Below are positions 17,341-25,759 of a DNA stretch of 64,000 nt, piece after piece; positions within the stretch are counted from its first letter, which is position 1; each line of letters begins with the position of its first letter. Below the pieces are notes generated by a model. That model saw nothing but the letters and a program-made list of their open reading frames with translations, made no database searches and was not told where the DNA came from. This DNA is from Neptunicoccus cionae (GTDB taxonomy: Bacteria > Pseudomonadota > Alphaproteobacteria > Rhodobacterales > Rhodobacteraceae): NCBI RefSeq assembly GCF_014643735.1, contig NZ_BMKA01000009.1, positions 31,704-95,703 on the forward strand. The letters are read 5' to 3'. The translations under genes were made by a program, and so were the position numbers.

Positions 17341-17790
17341 CTATTCCACTACTTCTGGCCCAACTGAGACAAGATATGCCCAAATGTCTCTGGCATCGTC
17401 TACTTTTTTCAGCTTGAATCCCATCTTGGATTTAGCCTGCTTGTCGTCCAGGTAAACTGCCAAAAATTTCTTTGGGTCCGCAACGTAGCTCATGAAATCA
17501 GTTTCGCTCCACGCCAAACCACTTTCACCGGCCTCAACGATGGAACTGCCGTACTTGTCGCTAAAAACTGGGTCGGTTCCCGCAATGCGATTATACAGAC
17601 CATAGAGGTTCGGCCCAACGGCGCCACCTTTTTGAATCACGTCGCCACTTGTATCGATAATTGAATGGCATGCCTTGCATCTCTTAAAGACTTTCTCGCC
17701 TGCGTTGGCATCACCGGTTGCATGGCCATCAGCAAATACTGGCATCCCCAAAAATGCCAACGCAAGTGTTGTAAACATAACAGATTTCAT
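17341..17790 (-). CDS. Class I cytochrome c
   Basis: 149 aa from ATG 17790 behind AGGAGAGG; the longer frame is rejected. Signal peptide MKSVMFTTLALAFLGMPVFA, haem motif CKACH at about 39-43, and a distal methionine probably in KSKMGFKLKK. Resembles the small cytochrome c2/c552 group of alphaproteobacteria. Periplasmic electron carrier, perhaps serving the metal-island oxidoreductases. Confidence 0.88.
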   Translation of the reverse strand: MKSVMFTTLALAFLGMPVFADGHATGDANAGEKVFKRCKACHSIIDTSGDVIQKGGAVGPNLYGLYNRIAGTDPVFSDKYGSSIVEAGESGLAWSETDFMSYVADPKKFLAVYLDDKQAKSKMGFKLKKVDDARDIWAYLVSVGPEVVE

Positions 17791-17885
17791 TCTAGCCTCT
17801 CCTTTGGTTTGTTTGGTTTGGATCTTCATCCGGATTTTGGCGGGGCTCAGTTTCGATCTGATTGCACGACCACTTAATGTTTTGG

Positions 17886-17916
17886 TTGACCTTCCGGCGC
17901 GGGAAGCTGTTAAACA
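17886..17916 (+). promoter_or_regulatory. CueR-type promoter of copZ
   Basis: TTGACC (17886-17891), a 19-bp spacer and TAAACA (17911-17916). The spacer holds a TTCC...GGAA dyad, as expected where CueR untwists an over-long promoter. Compare TTGACC-N19-TATCTC before copA (29249-29279). Confidence 0.7.
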
Positions 17917-17940
17917 ACCACTGAGATGACAGGAGCAAAC

Positions 17941-18141
17941 ATGACAAAATTTTCCGTGCCACAGATGAGTTGTGGCCATTGCAAATCTTCGATCGAGAAA
18001 GCCGTTGCATCAGTGGATGCGGATGCTGTCGTCGACGTTGATTTGACAAGTCGAGAAGTCTCAGTACGAAGTTTCTCCAACACTGGGATGTTGATCGAAG
18101 CCATGAAGTCTGCAGGCTATGAAGCACATGTCCTGTCCTGA
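17941..18141 (+). CDS. copZ: CopZ-type copper chaperone (HMA domain)
   Basis: 66 aa from ATG 17941, chosen because AGGAGC lies just upstream. One HMA domain with MSCGHCKSSI (CxxC copper site) near the N-terminus and the KSAGYEAHVL end typical of the fold. It carries Cu(I) to P-type ATPases or to CueR. It is the only rightward gene here and has its own CueR-type promoter. Confidence 0.9.
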   Translation: MTKFSVPQMSCGHCKSSIEKAVASVDADAVVDVDLTSREVSVRSFSNTGMLIEAMKSAGYEAHVLS

Positions 18142-18215
18142 TCGCGGGCGTTGCCGCTGAAACCAGCTGGCCCGAGAATATCTTGCGTTTAGTAAGAAGA
18201 CGCGGTTGCATGACT

Positions 18216-18656
18216 TCAATTGATCCCATTTTCTCTTTGTAGTGCGCGCACATAGGCCACGATATTCAGAACGTCTGCCTGTGACACATTTTCAACGGCA
18301 GGCATGTTACCAAATTTCCAATGATGAGCGCGAACACCGTTTTTCGCGGCCAGCACAAAAGCCATATCACCGTGGTGGCCAGGTTCGTAGATTCTATGAA
18401 CCAAAGGCGGGGCAATACCATCCCTGCCCTGTGCATTCTTACCGTGGCAGGTAGCACAAACGGCATCATAGGCGCGCTGCCCAATCTCTTCTTGGTTTGA
18501 GAACGAAGCGGGCACCTGGACAGTGACAATCGCACCGTCCGCCAGAGTCGCGGTTCCGCGTTTTTGGGTGTCTACGTTGGGGCTTGCTGATAACGTCAAA
18601 TACCATACCGCTGCAGCCAGCGCGACCAGTGCAAAGAATATTGCTCCCCGCCTCAT
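18216..18656 (-). CDS. Membrane-anchored or secreted cytochrome c
   Basis: 146 aa from ATG 18656 after GGAAGGAGG. N-terminal hydrophobic segment (GAIFFALVALAAAVWYLTL), haem site CATCHGKNAQGRDG, and candidate axial methionine in KFGNMPAVENVSQADV, the usual class I arrangement. Probably a periplasmic electron carrier. It is followed on the same strand by the cytochrome c at 17341-17790. Confidence 0.87.
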   Translation of the reverse strand: MRRGAIFFALVALAAAVWYLTLSASPNVDTQKRGTATLADGAIVTVQVPASFSNQEEIGQRAYDAVCATCHGKNAQGRDGIAPPLVHRIYEPGHHGDMAFVLAAKNGVRAHHWKFGNMPAVENVSQADVLNIVAYVRALQRENGIN

Positions 18657-18690
18657 TTTTGTTCCTCCTTCCAAAACGGGTCATTATGTT

Positions 18691-19929
18691 TCATCCGCGT
18701 AACATTGTCAGTGACGGTTCTCGAACCTTTACCACTTTTATGGGTCGTGGGTTTTTCGAGAAGAACAAAGTAATCTCGTGATACCGGATCCGGGTGTCTT
18801 CCAAGGTTTGATAGTAGCGAAAGAGTTCTTTCAAAGGCGCCGAGAAGTCTTTGTGTGCGGCCAACACAGCAACAAGCGCTCCAAGGCTGATCCGACCCTC
18901 AATCACGAAGTAGCCACCAAGAGAATAAAACAGAAACGGTGTGATCGCTGTCAGGAAGTTGTTCAGGGCTTTAATGAAAAATTTCAAACGAAAGATTTGC
19001 CGCCTGACGACCTCTAACTCCCGAAAATTCTTGCCGGCTTGCTCAAATCCCGAATGACAGGATTGCTCGGCGCTTAGCTGATCGCTGAGTTGCTTGCCCA
19101 GCAGTCTGACTTCTTTGATCCTCTTGCGCGAAAGTATGTTGACGCGGCGTTGAAGTCTAGGGAGCAAGATCAATTGTATGGGCAGTACGGTTAGCGCTGC
19201 AGCACCCAAGACCGGATCTTGCATGAACATAAACAGGAGGATGGTCAGCAACGTACCACCCTGCAAGATTGGCAATGTGATCACATCCGCGGCAAAACCT
19301 CCAACGGGTTCGACCTCTTGTGCAAGGATCGGGATGATTTCACTTTGTTTTTGCGCTTCCACATCATTGCGCCATTGCCGATAGATCAGCAGCCGGAAAC
19401 GACGCAAAAATCGTTCAGCCACATAACCCTTAAAAACGTTCAGTACATATTTGTTCAACCCATTCAGGCTGATCGCCATCAGATAAAGGCCGGACAAGAC
19501 CATCAGCAGCGTGACTTGATCAAAGCCATACCCGAAAAACTCAAGCGGGAAACGCTCTGCATTCAAGGCATTATTCACAATCTGTTTAGGCAGCTCCAAT
19601 GTGACATAAAGGATCGGCATCGCAACCAAACTGAGCAAAATCATTAATACCTGTTGCTTTCGAGTATACTGCAACACCGTCTTGAAAAGACTTGTATCCA
19701 GTCCACGAACTGTTTCTGGCTGTGGAACATAGACGTTTTTCCGGCTCAATCGACGAAGGATACCGGTTATGGTCAAATACAAAACAACGCTGACAAGCAT
19801 CGCAGGTACCACCACAAAGATTACATGGATGAAAGGGTGGATCCAGTCGGGGGCTGTTTCGTCATACTGATAGCCAACGAATGCAGTGAAATCGTGGAGC
19901 AGGTCATGATATCTGTCTAGGAGAGTCAC
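18691..19929 (-). CDS. ABC-exporter transmembrane domain without its ATPase
   Basis: 412 aa. Six hydrophobic segments in the type I exporter pattern, with coupling-helix and EVEPVGGFAADVITLPILQG features of ABC membrane domains. The protein ends NPRPIKVVKVREPSLTMLRG, just where the linker to a nucleotide-binding domain would start; no Walker A, ABC signature or Walker B is seen here or in the next gene. Either truncated in the past or working with an ATPase encoded elsewhere. Next upstream is the cupredoxin gene. Confidence 0.75.
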   Translation of the reverse strand: MTLLDRYHDLLHDFTAFVGYQYDETAPDWIHPFIHVIFVVVPAMLVSVVLYLTITGILRRLSRKNVYVPQPETVRGLDTSLFKTVLQYTRKQQVLMILLSLVAMPILYVTLELPKQIVNNALNAERFPLEFFGYGFDQVTLLMVLSGLYLMAISLNGLNKYVLNVFKGYVAERFLRRFRLLIYRQWRNDVEAQKQSEIIPILAQEVEPVGGFAADVITLPILQGGTLLTILLFMFMQDPVLGAAALTVLPIQLILLPRLQRRVNILSRKRIKEVRLLGKQLSDQLSAEQSCHSGFEQAGKNFRELEVVRRQIFRLKFFIKALNNFLTAITPFLFYSLGGYFVIEGRISLGALVAVLAAHKDFSAPLKELFRYYQTLEDTRIRYHEITLFFSKNPRPIKVVKVREPSLTMLRG

Positions 19930-19938
19930 TCTAAACCT

Positions 19939-20469
19939 TCAATTCTCTCGCGTAGGGGCCAAGTGATCGTGAACCATGATCACACCCCACATCCCAGCCT
20001 CGCGATGGCCGGGGATCAGGCAAGCGAATTCCATGTTGGTGGCATCGGAAAACTGCCAAACAAGCTCTTCTACTTCACCGCTCCTGATTGATACAGAATT
20101 GGCATAATCATGTTCCATGTCTGGAAATTTCCGCATCCAGTGTTGGTGTTTTGCGATTTCGTCGAAGGAGCCCAACATGAACTCGTGATCAAGCGCTCCA
20201 GAATTGATTATGATAAACCGAACGACCGAGCCGCTCGCTATCTGGATCGCATCAGGTTCGAAGAGCATATATCCGCTCTGTGTTTCTTTGATATTCACCT
20301 TAATTATTCTATCGACTGGAACTCCGTCATTTGGTTTTCCCATAGGTTCATGTCCGGGCGTTTCGTAAGGCCGCTCGTGTGGCTGACCCTTCGGTGCGGC
20401 CTCAGCATTCCCAGCCCACGTAGGGAGAGCGACAGAAACAAAAGAAATGCATATCAAAGTCAGCAGCTT
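19939..20469 (-). CDS. Periplasmic cupredoxin-fold copper protein
   Basis: 176 aa from ATG 20469, chosen because it begins a signal peptide (MKLLTLICISFVSVALPTWA); an ATG 33 bases upstream is possible. The domain has HEFMLGSFDEI and a C-terminal FACLIPGHREAGMWGVIMV, giving the Cys-His-Met ligands of a type 1 or CopI-like site. It resembles the N-terminal half of the fusion protein at 20590-21303, so the two may be duplicates. Likely binds periplasmic copper. Confidence 0.8.
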   Translation of the reverse strand, partial: KLLTLICISFVSVALPTWAGNAEAAPKGQPHERPYETPGHEPMGKPNDGVPVDRIIKVNIKETQSGYMLFEPDAIQIASGSVVRFIIINSGALDHEFMLGSFDEIAKHQHWMRKFPDMEHDYANSVSIRSGEVEELVWQFSDATNMEFACLIPGHREAGMWGVIMVHDHLAPTREN

Positions 20470-20552
20470 CATAATTTGCGTGATCCACTGGAATTTTAAC
20501 ATTTTGCTGCGCTCACCCTGTTGACCGCCGCTTGGATAAATTCGGGAGGTTA

Positions 20553-20579
20553 AGGGGCACTGAACCTATCAATGCCCCT
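20553..20579 (-). terminator. Hairpin after the cupredoxin-CusF gene
   Basis: AGGGGCA (20553-20559) pairs with TGCCCCT (20573-20579), 13-nt loop, eleven bases beyond the stop at 20590. No long T-run follows on the minus strand, so it may be a weak terminator or an mRNA-stabilising stem. Confidence 0.45.
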
Positions 20580-20589
20580 CCATTCCGCG

Positions 20590-21303
20590 CTATTTTAGTT
20601 GAGTAACGGTCAGTTTCCCTTTGACTCGATCAGCGACAAACTCGATATTCTGACCTTCAGACAAACTGGCAATCATTGCTTCGTCAGCACGAAACACCAT
20701 CGTCATCGCAGGCATGTCGAGGTTGACCAGTGGGCCATGAATGATGGTCACTTTTCCAGCCTTGGCGTCGACTTTCTTGATTTTGCCAGACGTGTATTCC
20801 ACGTCAGCCTGCGCCATCTGCTCGCCGACAGCAACTTCGCGGTGCATGCCGGACTCGTAGTGGCCAGGGATCAGGCAAGCCGCTTCAAACGTACCGGCAT
20901 TGGCAAAAGTCCACACCACTTCACCAGATGCGCCAGAATCAAGGCGAATGCGATTAGGATCGTCATGCTCCATGTCCATTTTTGCCATCTCGATCTTGTG
21001 CTCGGCATTGCGCTCCACAGTATCAAGGACAAACTCATGCTCTAGCTCGCCTTCGTTCTTGATCTTGAACAGAATGGTCTCACCTTGCTTGATATTCATC
21101 TCTTCGCTCTGGATCAGCATTTCGCCGTCATCGTTTTCGAGCAGAATGACATCGATTGTACGATCAACCTTTGCTGAATCGCCCGGCATACCGATCATCA
21201 TTTCCGGTGCTTCGGATGTTTCTTTCTTGGCATGACCGGCATCTGCAAAAGCGCCTGTTGCGAATGCAAATGTGATAGCGGTACTCAGAAGTAGTTTTTT
21301 CAT
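20590..21303 (-). CDS. Cupredoxin-CusF fusion protein
   Basis: 237 aa. Signal peptide (MKKLLLSTAITFAFATGAFA), a cupredoxin domain (about 45-155, with HEFVLDTVERNAEHKIEM and ACLIPGHYESGMHREV), then a CusF-like OB fold (about 165-237: SGKIKKVDAKAGKVTIIHGP, and MPAMTMVFRADEAM). CusF domains bind Cu(I) or Ag(I) through His and Met, and the MPAMTM segment supplies them. A two-domain copper carrier could pass metal to the multicopper oxidase or TolC partner upstream in the operon. Confidence 0.87.
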   Translation of the reverse strand: MKKLLLSTAITFAFATGAFADAGHAKKETSEAPEMMIGMPGDSAKVDRTIDVILLENDDGEMLIQSEEMNIKQGETILFKIKNEGELEHEFVLDTVERNAEHKIEMAKMDMEHDDPNRIRLDSGASGEVVWTFANAGTFEAACLIPGHYESGMHREVAVGEQMAQADVEYTSGKIKKVDAKAGKVTIIHGPLVNLDMPAMTMVFRADEAMIASLSEGQNIEFVADRVKGKLTVTQLK

Positions 21304-21350
21304 TTTTTCGTCCTGTTTTTAAGTTTGGTAAAGTTAAGACAGAGGGCCAG

Positions 21351-22709
21351 TTAGCCCTTCTGCGTTGGTTTAGGTGTCAGTAGTGTTTTTGGGCTTTTGT
21401 TGGAGGCAAATTCGGGAAGTTCGCCTGTCCATTCGTAAGCCATCTCACCCGGAGGATTTTCGTACCACCCGGGATCTTCGTAATCGTCCGCGTCGATGCC
21501 ATCCCGCACCTTCACAACCGAAAACATGCCGCCCATCTCAATCGGTCCATACGGCCCCCATCCTGTCATCATCGGAATGGTGTTGTCTGGAAGTGGCATG
21601 GACATTTTGGCCATGTCCCCCATTCCAGACATGCCCATAGGCATGTATTCGGGCTGGAATTGCCGGATTTTCTGGGTGAGCGGTTTCTTGTTCACGCCGA
21701 TGAACGTGGGCACATCATGCCCCATTGCGTTCATCGTGTGATGTGACTTGTGACAGTGGATAGCCCAATCCCCCAGATGTTCTGCCACAAACTCGTAAGC
21801 GCGCATCGCGCCTACCGGAATGTCGATGCTAACCTCGGGCCACTGCGCTTCAGGCGGCACCCAGCCACCATCGGTACAGGTGACCTTGAAGTCGTAGCCA
21901 TGCATGTGGATGGGATGGTTTGTCATCGTCAGGTTGCCGACGCGAACGCGCACCTTGTCACCTTTGTTCACGACAAGCGGATCAATGTCGGGGAAGATCC
22001 GGCTGTTCCAGGTCCAAAGATTGAAATCCGTCATCGTCATGATGCGGGGTACATAGGTCCCCGGATCGATGTCGAAAGCATTCAGCATGATCAGGAAATC
22101 ACGATCCACCGGCATGAATGTGGGATCCTTGGGGTGGACCACGAACATGCCCATCATCCCCATCGCCATCTGGGTCATTTCATCGCCGTGGGGGTGGTAC
22201 ATGAACGTTCCGGACTTCACCAAGTCGAATTCATAGACGAAGGTTTTGCCCGGCGGGATGCTTGGATGGCTCAACCCGGAGACCCCATCCATGCCTGAGG
22301 GGAGAATGAGCCCGTGCCAGTGCACCGTAGTGCCTTCCGGCAGCTTATTGGTGACGTAGATGCGCACCCGGTCGCCTTCGACAGCTTCTATCGTCGGGCC
22401 GGTGGATTGGCCGTTATAGCCCCACAAATGCGCGATCATGCCATCGGCCAGCTCGCGTTCGACCGGTTCGGCCACAAGGTGAAATTCCTTCACGCCGTTG
22501 TTCATCCGGTGTGGCAGGGTCCACCCGTTCAATGTGACCACAGGTGTGTAATCCGGGCCAGAACTGGGACGCGCGGTGATCGCCGTTGCCGCACTGTCCA
22601 TCTGCGCGGCCTCGGGCAAACCCATGTTCAGGGTTTGACCCCAGGCTTTCGAAGAGACCAGCGTTGCACCTGCCGCGCCGGCTCCGAGTAATTGACGTCT
22701 GTTCAACAT
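21351..22709 (-). CDS. Multicopper oxidase (CopA/CueO-like)
   Basis: 452 aa. Tat signal (LNRRQLLGAGAAGATLV). Copper sites: TTVHWHGLILPSGMDG, TFMYHPHGDEMTQMAMGMMG, HPIHMHGYDF and WAIHCHKSHHTMNAMGH, the four ligand motifs holding T1 and T2/T3 copper. Met- and His-rich stretches near 370 (MPMGMSGMGDMAKMSM) are common in cuprous oxidases. Oxidises periplasmic Cu(I) to the less toxic Cu(II). In an operon after TolC and a small lipoprotein, before the cupredoxin-CusF gene. Confidence 0.92.
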   Translation of the reverse strand: MLNRRQLLGAGAAGATLVSSKAWGQTLNMGLPEAAQMDSAATAITARPSSGPDYTPVVTLNGWTLPHRMNNGVKEFHLVAEPVERELADGMIAHLWGYNGQSTGPTIEAVEGDRVRIYVTNKLPEGTTVHWHGLILPSGMDGVSGLSHPSIPPGKTFVYEFDLVKSGTFMYHPHGDEMTQMAMGMMGMFVVHPKDPTFMPVDRDFLIMLNAFDIDPGTYVPRIMTMTDFNLWTWNSRIFPDIDPLVVNKGDKVRVRVGNLTMTNHPIHMHGYDFKVTCTDGGWVPPEAQWPEVSIDIPVGAMRAYEFVAEHLGDWAIHCHKSHHTMNAMGHDVPTFIGVNKKPLTQKIRQFQPEYMPMGMSGMGDMAKMSMPLPDNTIPMMTGWGPYGPIEMGGMFSVVKVRDGIDADDYEDPGWYENPPGEMAYEWTGELPEFASNKSPKTLLTPKPTQKG

Positions 22710-22720
22710 GTCAGTTCCTT

Positions 22721-24181
22721 TCAGTGTCCTGCGCCGCCACCGGCGGCAAGTGTCGCGCCTTCTCCACCAGCACCACCGCCATCGCCGCCGCCATAGATCG
22801 CAGCGGTCAGGTCAGCCTGAGCCATGTAGAATTCGCGTTTTGCATTTGCCGCTTCCAGCGATGCGCCAAGTTTCTCCCGCACATCTGTCAGCAGCTCGAA
22901 AGTGTTGGTGATCATGCCGTTGTAGGACAGCAGACCCTCTTCTTCGACGGTCGTGCGTAGCGGCACCAGAACGTCGCGATAGTGGCGGGCGATCTTATAC
23001 GCGGCGTGATAGGAGGCTTCAGCACCACGCGCTTCGGACCGGACGTTGACGGCTCTTTCTGCCAGCACGTTGGCTGCTTGCAGGTACGACAATTCCGCCT
23101 TGCGCATCCGTGCCTTCCCGGTGTCGTAGATAGGGATTGCGAACTCCACCTCCACCTGAGGGGTGGTCACGGTCTCCGTTTCTCCGTCCTCAATTTCCCG
23201 CTCCGCTTCGAACCCGGCAATGAATTCGAGATCGCTGATAATGCGAGTCTGATCAGTCAGACCAAACGCCTTGGCCTGTGCTTCCAGGCCAAGTTTGGCA
23301 ACGCGCAGATCAACCCGATTTCGCAATGCTTTCGCTTCGATGTCAGTCACACGGCCGACGGAACGCGGCAGCGCAGGAAGGGCATCGGGCACATAATAGT
23401 CGACTTCGGTGCCCCAAAGTCCCATGAGCCTGGTCAGCTGCTCTTTGGACCGGGTAGCATTCAAGCGTGCCTGGGCAAGTTGTCCGGCGAGTTCGGCATT
23501 GAATGCCTGTTCACGGGCCTGCCCGGCTGTGTTGAGCGCGCCGGTCTCGCCAAGCCTCATCGCCAATTCCGATCCGGCGTCAGAGGTCGCTTTCGCACGG
23601 CGCAGATAGCTCACGGCCTCGAAGGCGGCTACGGCATCGACCCATGCCTTCCGCGTCTGATTGGCCAGCGCGAGTGTGTCGTTCACCGCGTTGAGCTGTG
23701 CCTGCCGGAAGCTTGCGTCAGCAATGGCCACACGTTGTTTACGGGTGGTGGCATCGAGTACGTTCGACCGTATCAGTCCTTCGATCGCTCTGTAGGCACC
23801 CAGTTCGGGCGCACCGATGCCCAATACACCAATCGAAACGATCGGGTTTTCCGGGGTCGATTGCTGCCAGGCCTCAGCGGCGGATAGGCCGACATTCGCA
23901 TAAGACGCCTGCAACCCCTTGTTGTTCAGAAGCGCAACCTGAACGGCGGTGTCCGCCGAAATGGTCTTGCGGTGCACCATTGCGTGCACCTGCTTCTTCA
24001 AGGCCTCGTTTTCGGCCTGGGTTTCGGCGAAGGCTGTCCGTTTGCCGATGGCTGGTGTGACCTGGCTGGAAATATTGGCGAAGCCAGCTTTTGGTTCCGT
24101 GTAGATGCCCGGCACTGCTGTAGCACAGGCACCCAAGATTAGCGGAAAGCCGAAAACCAGCGGAAATTTCGATACCCGCAT
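22721..24181 (-). CDS. TolC-family outer-membrane efflux protein
   Basis: 486 aa. Lipoprotein-type signal (FPLVFGFPLILGACATA, Cys lipobox), then two OEP repeats of long helices (about 60-290 and 290-470). The tail ends in a glycine-rich segment (GGGDGGGAGGEGATLAAGGG) not typical of the fold. Outer-membrane duct, CusC-like by context, yet no RND pump or membrane-fusion gene is in the window. The start overlaps the end of the lipoprotein gene by one base. Confidence 0.88.
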   Translation of the reverse strand: MRVSKFPLVFGFPLILGACATAVPGIYTEPKAGFANISSQVTPAIGKRTAFAETQAENEALKKQVHAMVHRKTISADTAVQVALLNNKGLQASYANVGLSAAEAWQQSTPENPIVSIGVLGIGAPELGAYRAIEGLIRSNVLDATTRKQRVAIADASFRQAQLNAVNDTLALANQTRKAWVDAVAAFEAVSYLRRAKATSDAGSELAMRLGETGALNTAGQAREQAFNAELAGQLAQARLNATRSKEQLTRLMGLWGTEVDYYVPDALPALPRSVGRVTDIEAKALRNRVDLRVAKLGLEAQAKAFGLTDQTRIISDLEFIAGFEAEREIEDGETETVTTPQVEVEFAIPIYDTGKARMRKAELSYLQAANVLAERAVNVRSEARGAEASYHAAYKIARHYRDVLVPLRTTVEEEGLLSYNGMITNTFELLTDVREKLGASLEAANAKREFYMAQADLTAAIYGGGDGGGAGGEGATLAAGGGAGH

Positions 24182-24402
24182 CAGTTGCCCTCCGTCTGTT
24201 CTTGATTGACGGAACGCCAGTCGCGGGGACCTGTAGGGCCGCGATAGGTGTAGCCCGCCAAGGGGTCCTGATAGCTGATCGGTGACGAAACTGCCGCGTT
24301 GACGACGGCCTGTTGGGTCGCGACGGACGGCAAGGGGGTGGGCTCATAGGCGCATGCGCCAAGCCCGAGGGCCGAAGCCCCCACAAGTAGATGAATTTTC
24401 AT
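24181..24402 (-). CDS. Small lipoprotein
   Basis: 73 aa. Signal MKIHLLVGASALGLGACAYE with a clear lipobox (LGAC), then a short Pro- and Tyr-rich domain (YQDPLAGYTYRGPTGPRDWR). First gene of the TolC, multicopper oxidase, cupredoxin-CusF operon. Function unknown; probably outer-membrane or periplasm-facing. Confidence 0.75.
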   Translation of the reverse strand: MKIHLLVGASALGLGACAYEPTPLPSVATQQAVVNAAVSSPISYQDPLAGYTYRGPTGPRDWRSVNQEQTEGN

Positions 24403-24423
24403 GAATAGTACCTGACTGATGAA

Positions 24424-24458
24424 CTTCGGACTTACGCACAGCCGTGCGTAAAACGAAG
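24424..24458. repeat. Inverted repeat between operons
   Basis: TTACGCAC (24432-24439) and GTGCGTAA (24444-24451) pair around AGCC, with outer arms CTTCG (24424-24428) and CGAAG (24454-24458). It lies after the 24479 stop and before the lipoprotein start. No T-run follows on either strand, so an operator or processing stem is as likely as a terminator. Confidence 0.45.
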
Positions 24459-24478
24459 ACTCCGCTAAGAGCCGTAGA

Positions 24479-24874
24479 TCAGATCAAGAACTGGGGAGGC
24501 CGTAGAAAACCCGATGAATCAATCGAGTTTGTTTGAGCATGAAGCATCAGATATACTTCATTTGTCGCTTGGTCGACCGAAAATACATCGGTGTCCGTGA
24601 TCGCAACGGAGATACAGATACCATTGCAACACTCGCTTGATGCCTGTGTCTCATCAGCCGTTTCGGTTGCAGCTACAGGCATGTCATGCAGTGTCATTGC
24701 ACCGTGAGCCTGACTGTCGACTTTATGATCGGAGCTTTCAGTCGCAGCATGTTGACCACCGTGCATACCAGATGCAGCATGTGACGCGGAAGGAGCAGAA
24801 AACACCAGCGCAATGGCGAACGACAAACACGTCAGTGCCCTTATCCATGCTGAAATCGTATTTTTCACTTTCAT
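24479..24874 (-). CDS. Exported His/Cys-containing protein of unknown function
   Basis: 131 aa from ATG 24874 (AAAGG upstream). Signal peptide to about residue 36 (LVFSAPSASHAASG), then a His-rich segment (MHGGQHAATESSDHKVDSQA) and ASSECCNGICISVAITDTD with three cysteines. The C-terminus ends SSGFLRPPQFLI. Not recognised; composition suggests periplasmic metal binding. A palindrome (24911-24928) lies just upstream and recurs before the next operon. Confidence 0.65.
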   Translation of the reverse strand: MKVKNTISAWIRALTCLSFAIALVFSAPSASHAASGMHGGQHAATESSDHKVDSQAHGAMTLHDMPVAATETADETQASSECCNGICISVAITDTDVFSVDQATNEVYLMLHAQTNSIDSSGFLRPPQFLI

Positions 24875-24910
24875 TACACACCTTTGGGGCACCCTTTATC
24901 CCCTGTCAAT

Positions 24911-24928
24911 CCATCCAGCGCTGGAAGG
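24911..24928. promoter_or_regulatory. Palindrome CCATCCAGC/GCTGGAAGG, candidate operator (copy 1)
   Basis: An 18-bp dyad with one mismatched pair, 37 bp upstream of ATG 24874. Its core CCAGCGCTGG is shared with the perfect 16-bp palindrome at 26278-26293. The half-site spacing differs from the CueR sites, so a different regulator is possible. Confidence 0.45.
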
Positions 24929-24983
24929 TTTCCAACTTTTTTGTGAGAGTGGCGTAGAACCGCTGACCTTACTGGCACTACGT

Positions 24984-25748
24984 TCAAGATGAGAACATCT
25001 TACCAAGCATCCAGAAACCCATCACGAACATCATTATGTTTTCTGTAAGCGATATGAATCCCAACGGGACGTTGCTGGCCCCACCTACGCATGCACATTT
25101 AAGCTCTCGCTTGTCGATATAGACCGCCTTTATAACCGACACCGCGCCGATGCAGCCTATGAAGATGGCAACAGGAGCCGATATCCACGTCAGCGCCCCT
25201 GCGGTCATCAAAATACCCGCGATCGCCTCACCGAATGGATAGACCTTGCCGTAAGGAACCCAGCGTTGCGCCAGCAGATCGTAATTCAAAAACATGGTCG
25301 AGAATTGTTCAACGTCCTGAAGTTTTTGGACAGCCAGCAAGCACATCGAAAGTGAGATAAACCATTCAAAAGCGCGCAGGGTAAAGACTGTATCAAAGCT
25401 GTACCAAGAAAGCGCAAGCGCAATCAGAAATGCCATCCCAAATATCGCGATGATGGGCTGGTAGGTTGTATCAGACTCTTCGTCATCGGGATCGTCCAAT
25501 CCAAAATGGATGCGCAGTGCGTCATAGCCCCCTACCCGCTCACCATCAATGAAGGTCTGGGGCGTAGTGTCTACGCCATGTTTCTTCATGAACGCGTCAG
25601 TCTCGTCACGGGTGGTCAGATGATGGTCTTCGACATCGAAGCCATGACGCTGCAGCAAATCCTTTGATTTCAAACCGTAAGGACAGGTATGGTCGGTCAT
25701 AACCATGCGATAGAGCTTTGCGATTTTGTCGGATTGATCCTGTGGCAT
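24984..25748 (-). CDS. Glutaredoxin-MauE fusion membrane protein
   Basis: 254 aa. Residues 10-80 are glutaredoxin-like (VMTDHTCPYGLKSKDLLQRH, active site CPYG; TPQTFIDGERVGGYDAL). The rest has four membrane segments of the MauE/DoxX group (AFEWFISLSMCLLAVQKLQD, YPFGEAIAGILMTAGALTW) and a CACVGG pair near the end. Likely passes electrons across the membrane to periplasmic thiols. Eleven bases after the DUF305 gene, so one operon. Confidence 0.85.
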   Translation of the reverse strand: MPQDQSDKIAKLYRMVMTDHTCPYGLKSKDLLQRHGFDVEDHHLTTRDETDAFMKKHGVDTTPQTFIDGERVGGYDALRIHFGLDDPDDEESDTTYQPIIAIFGMAFLIALALSWYSFDTVFTLRAFEWFISLSMCLLAVQKLQDVEQFSTMFLNYDLLAQRWVPYGKVYPFGEAIAGILMTAGALTWISAPVAIFIGCIGAVSVIKAVYIDKRELKCACVGGASNVPLGFISLTENIMMFVMGFWMLGKMFSS

Positions 25749-25759
25749 AGCAGTTTCCT

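Noticed and set aside
22982-23887. 301-aa open frame on the plus strand
   Set aside because: Antisense shadow of the TolC gene, no recognisable domain.
24424-24458. Hairpin considered as intrinsic terminator
   Set aside because: No run of T follows on either strand; kept only as an inverted repeat.
24911-24928. Palindrome considered as a CueR site
   Set aside because: Half-site spacing is one base shorter than in the CueR promoters and no good -10 box follows.
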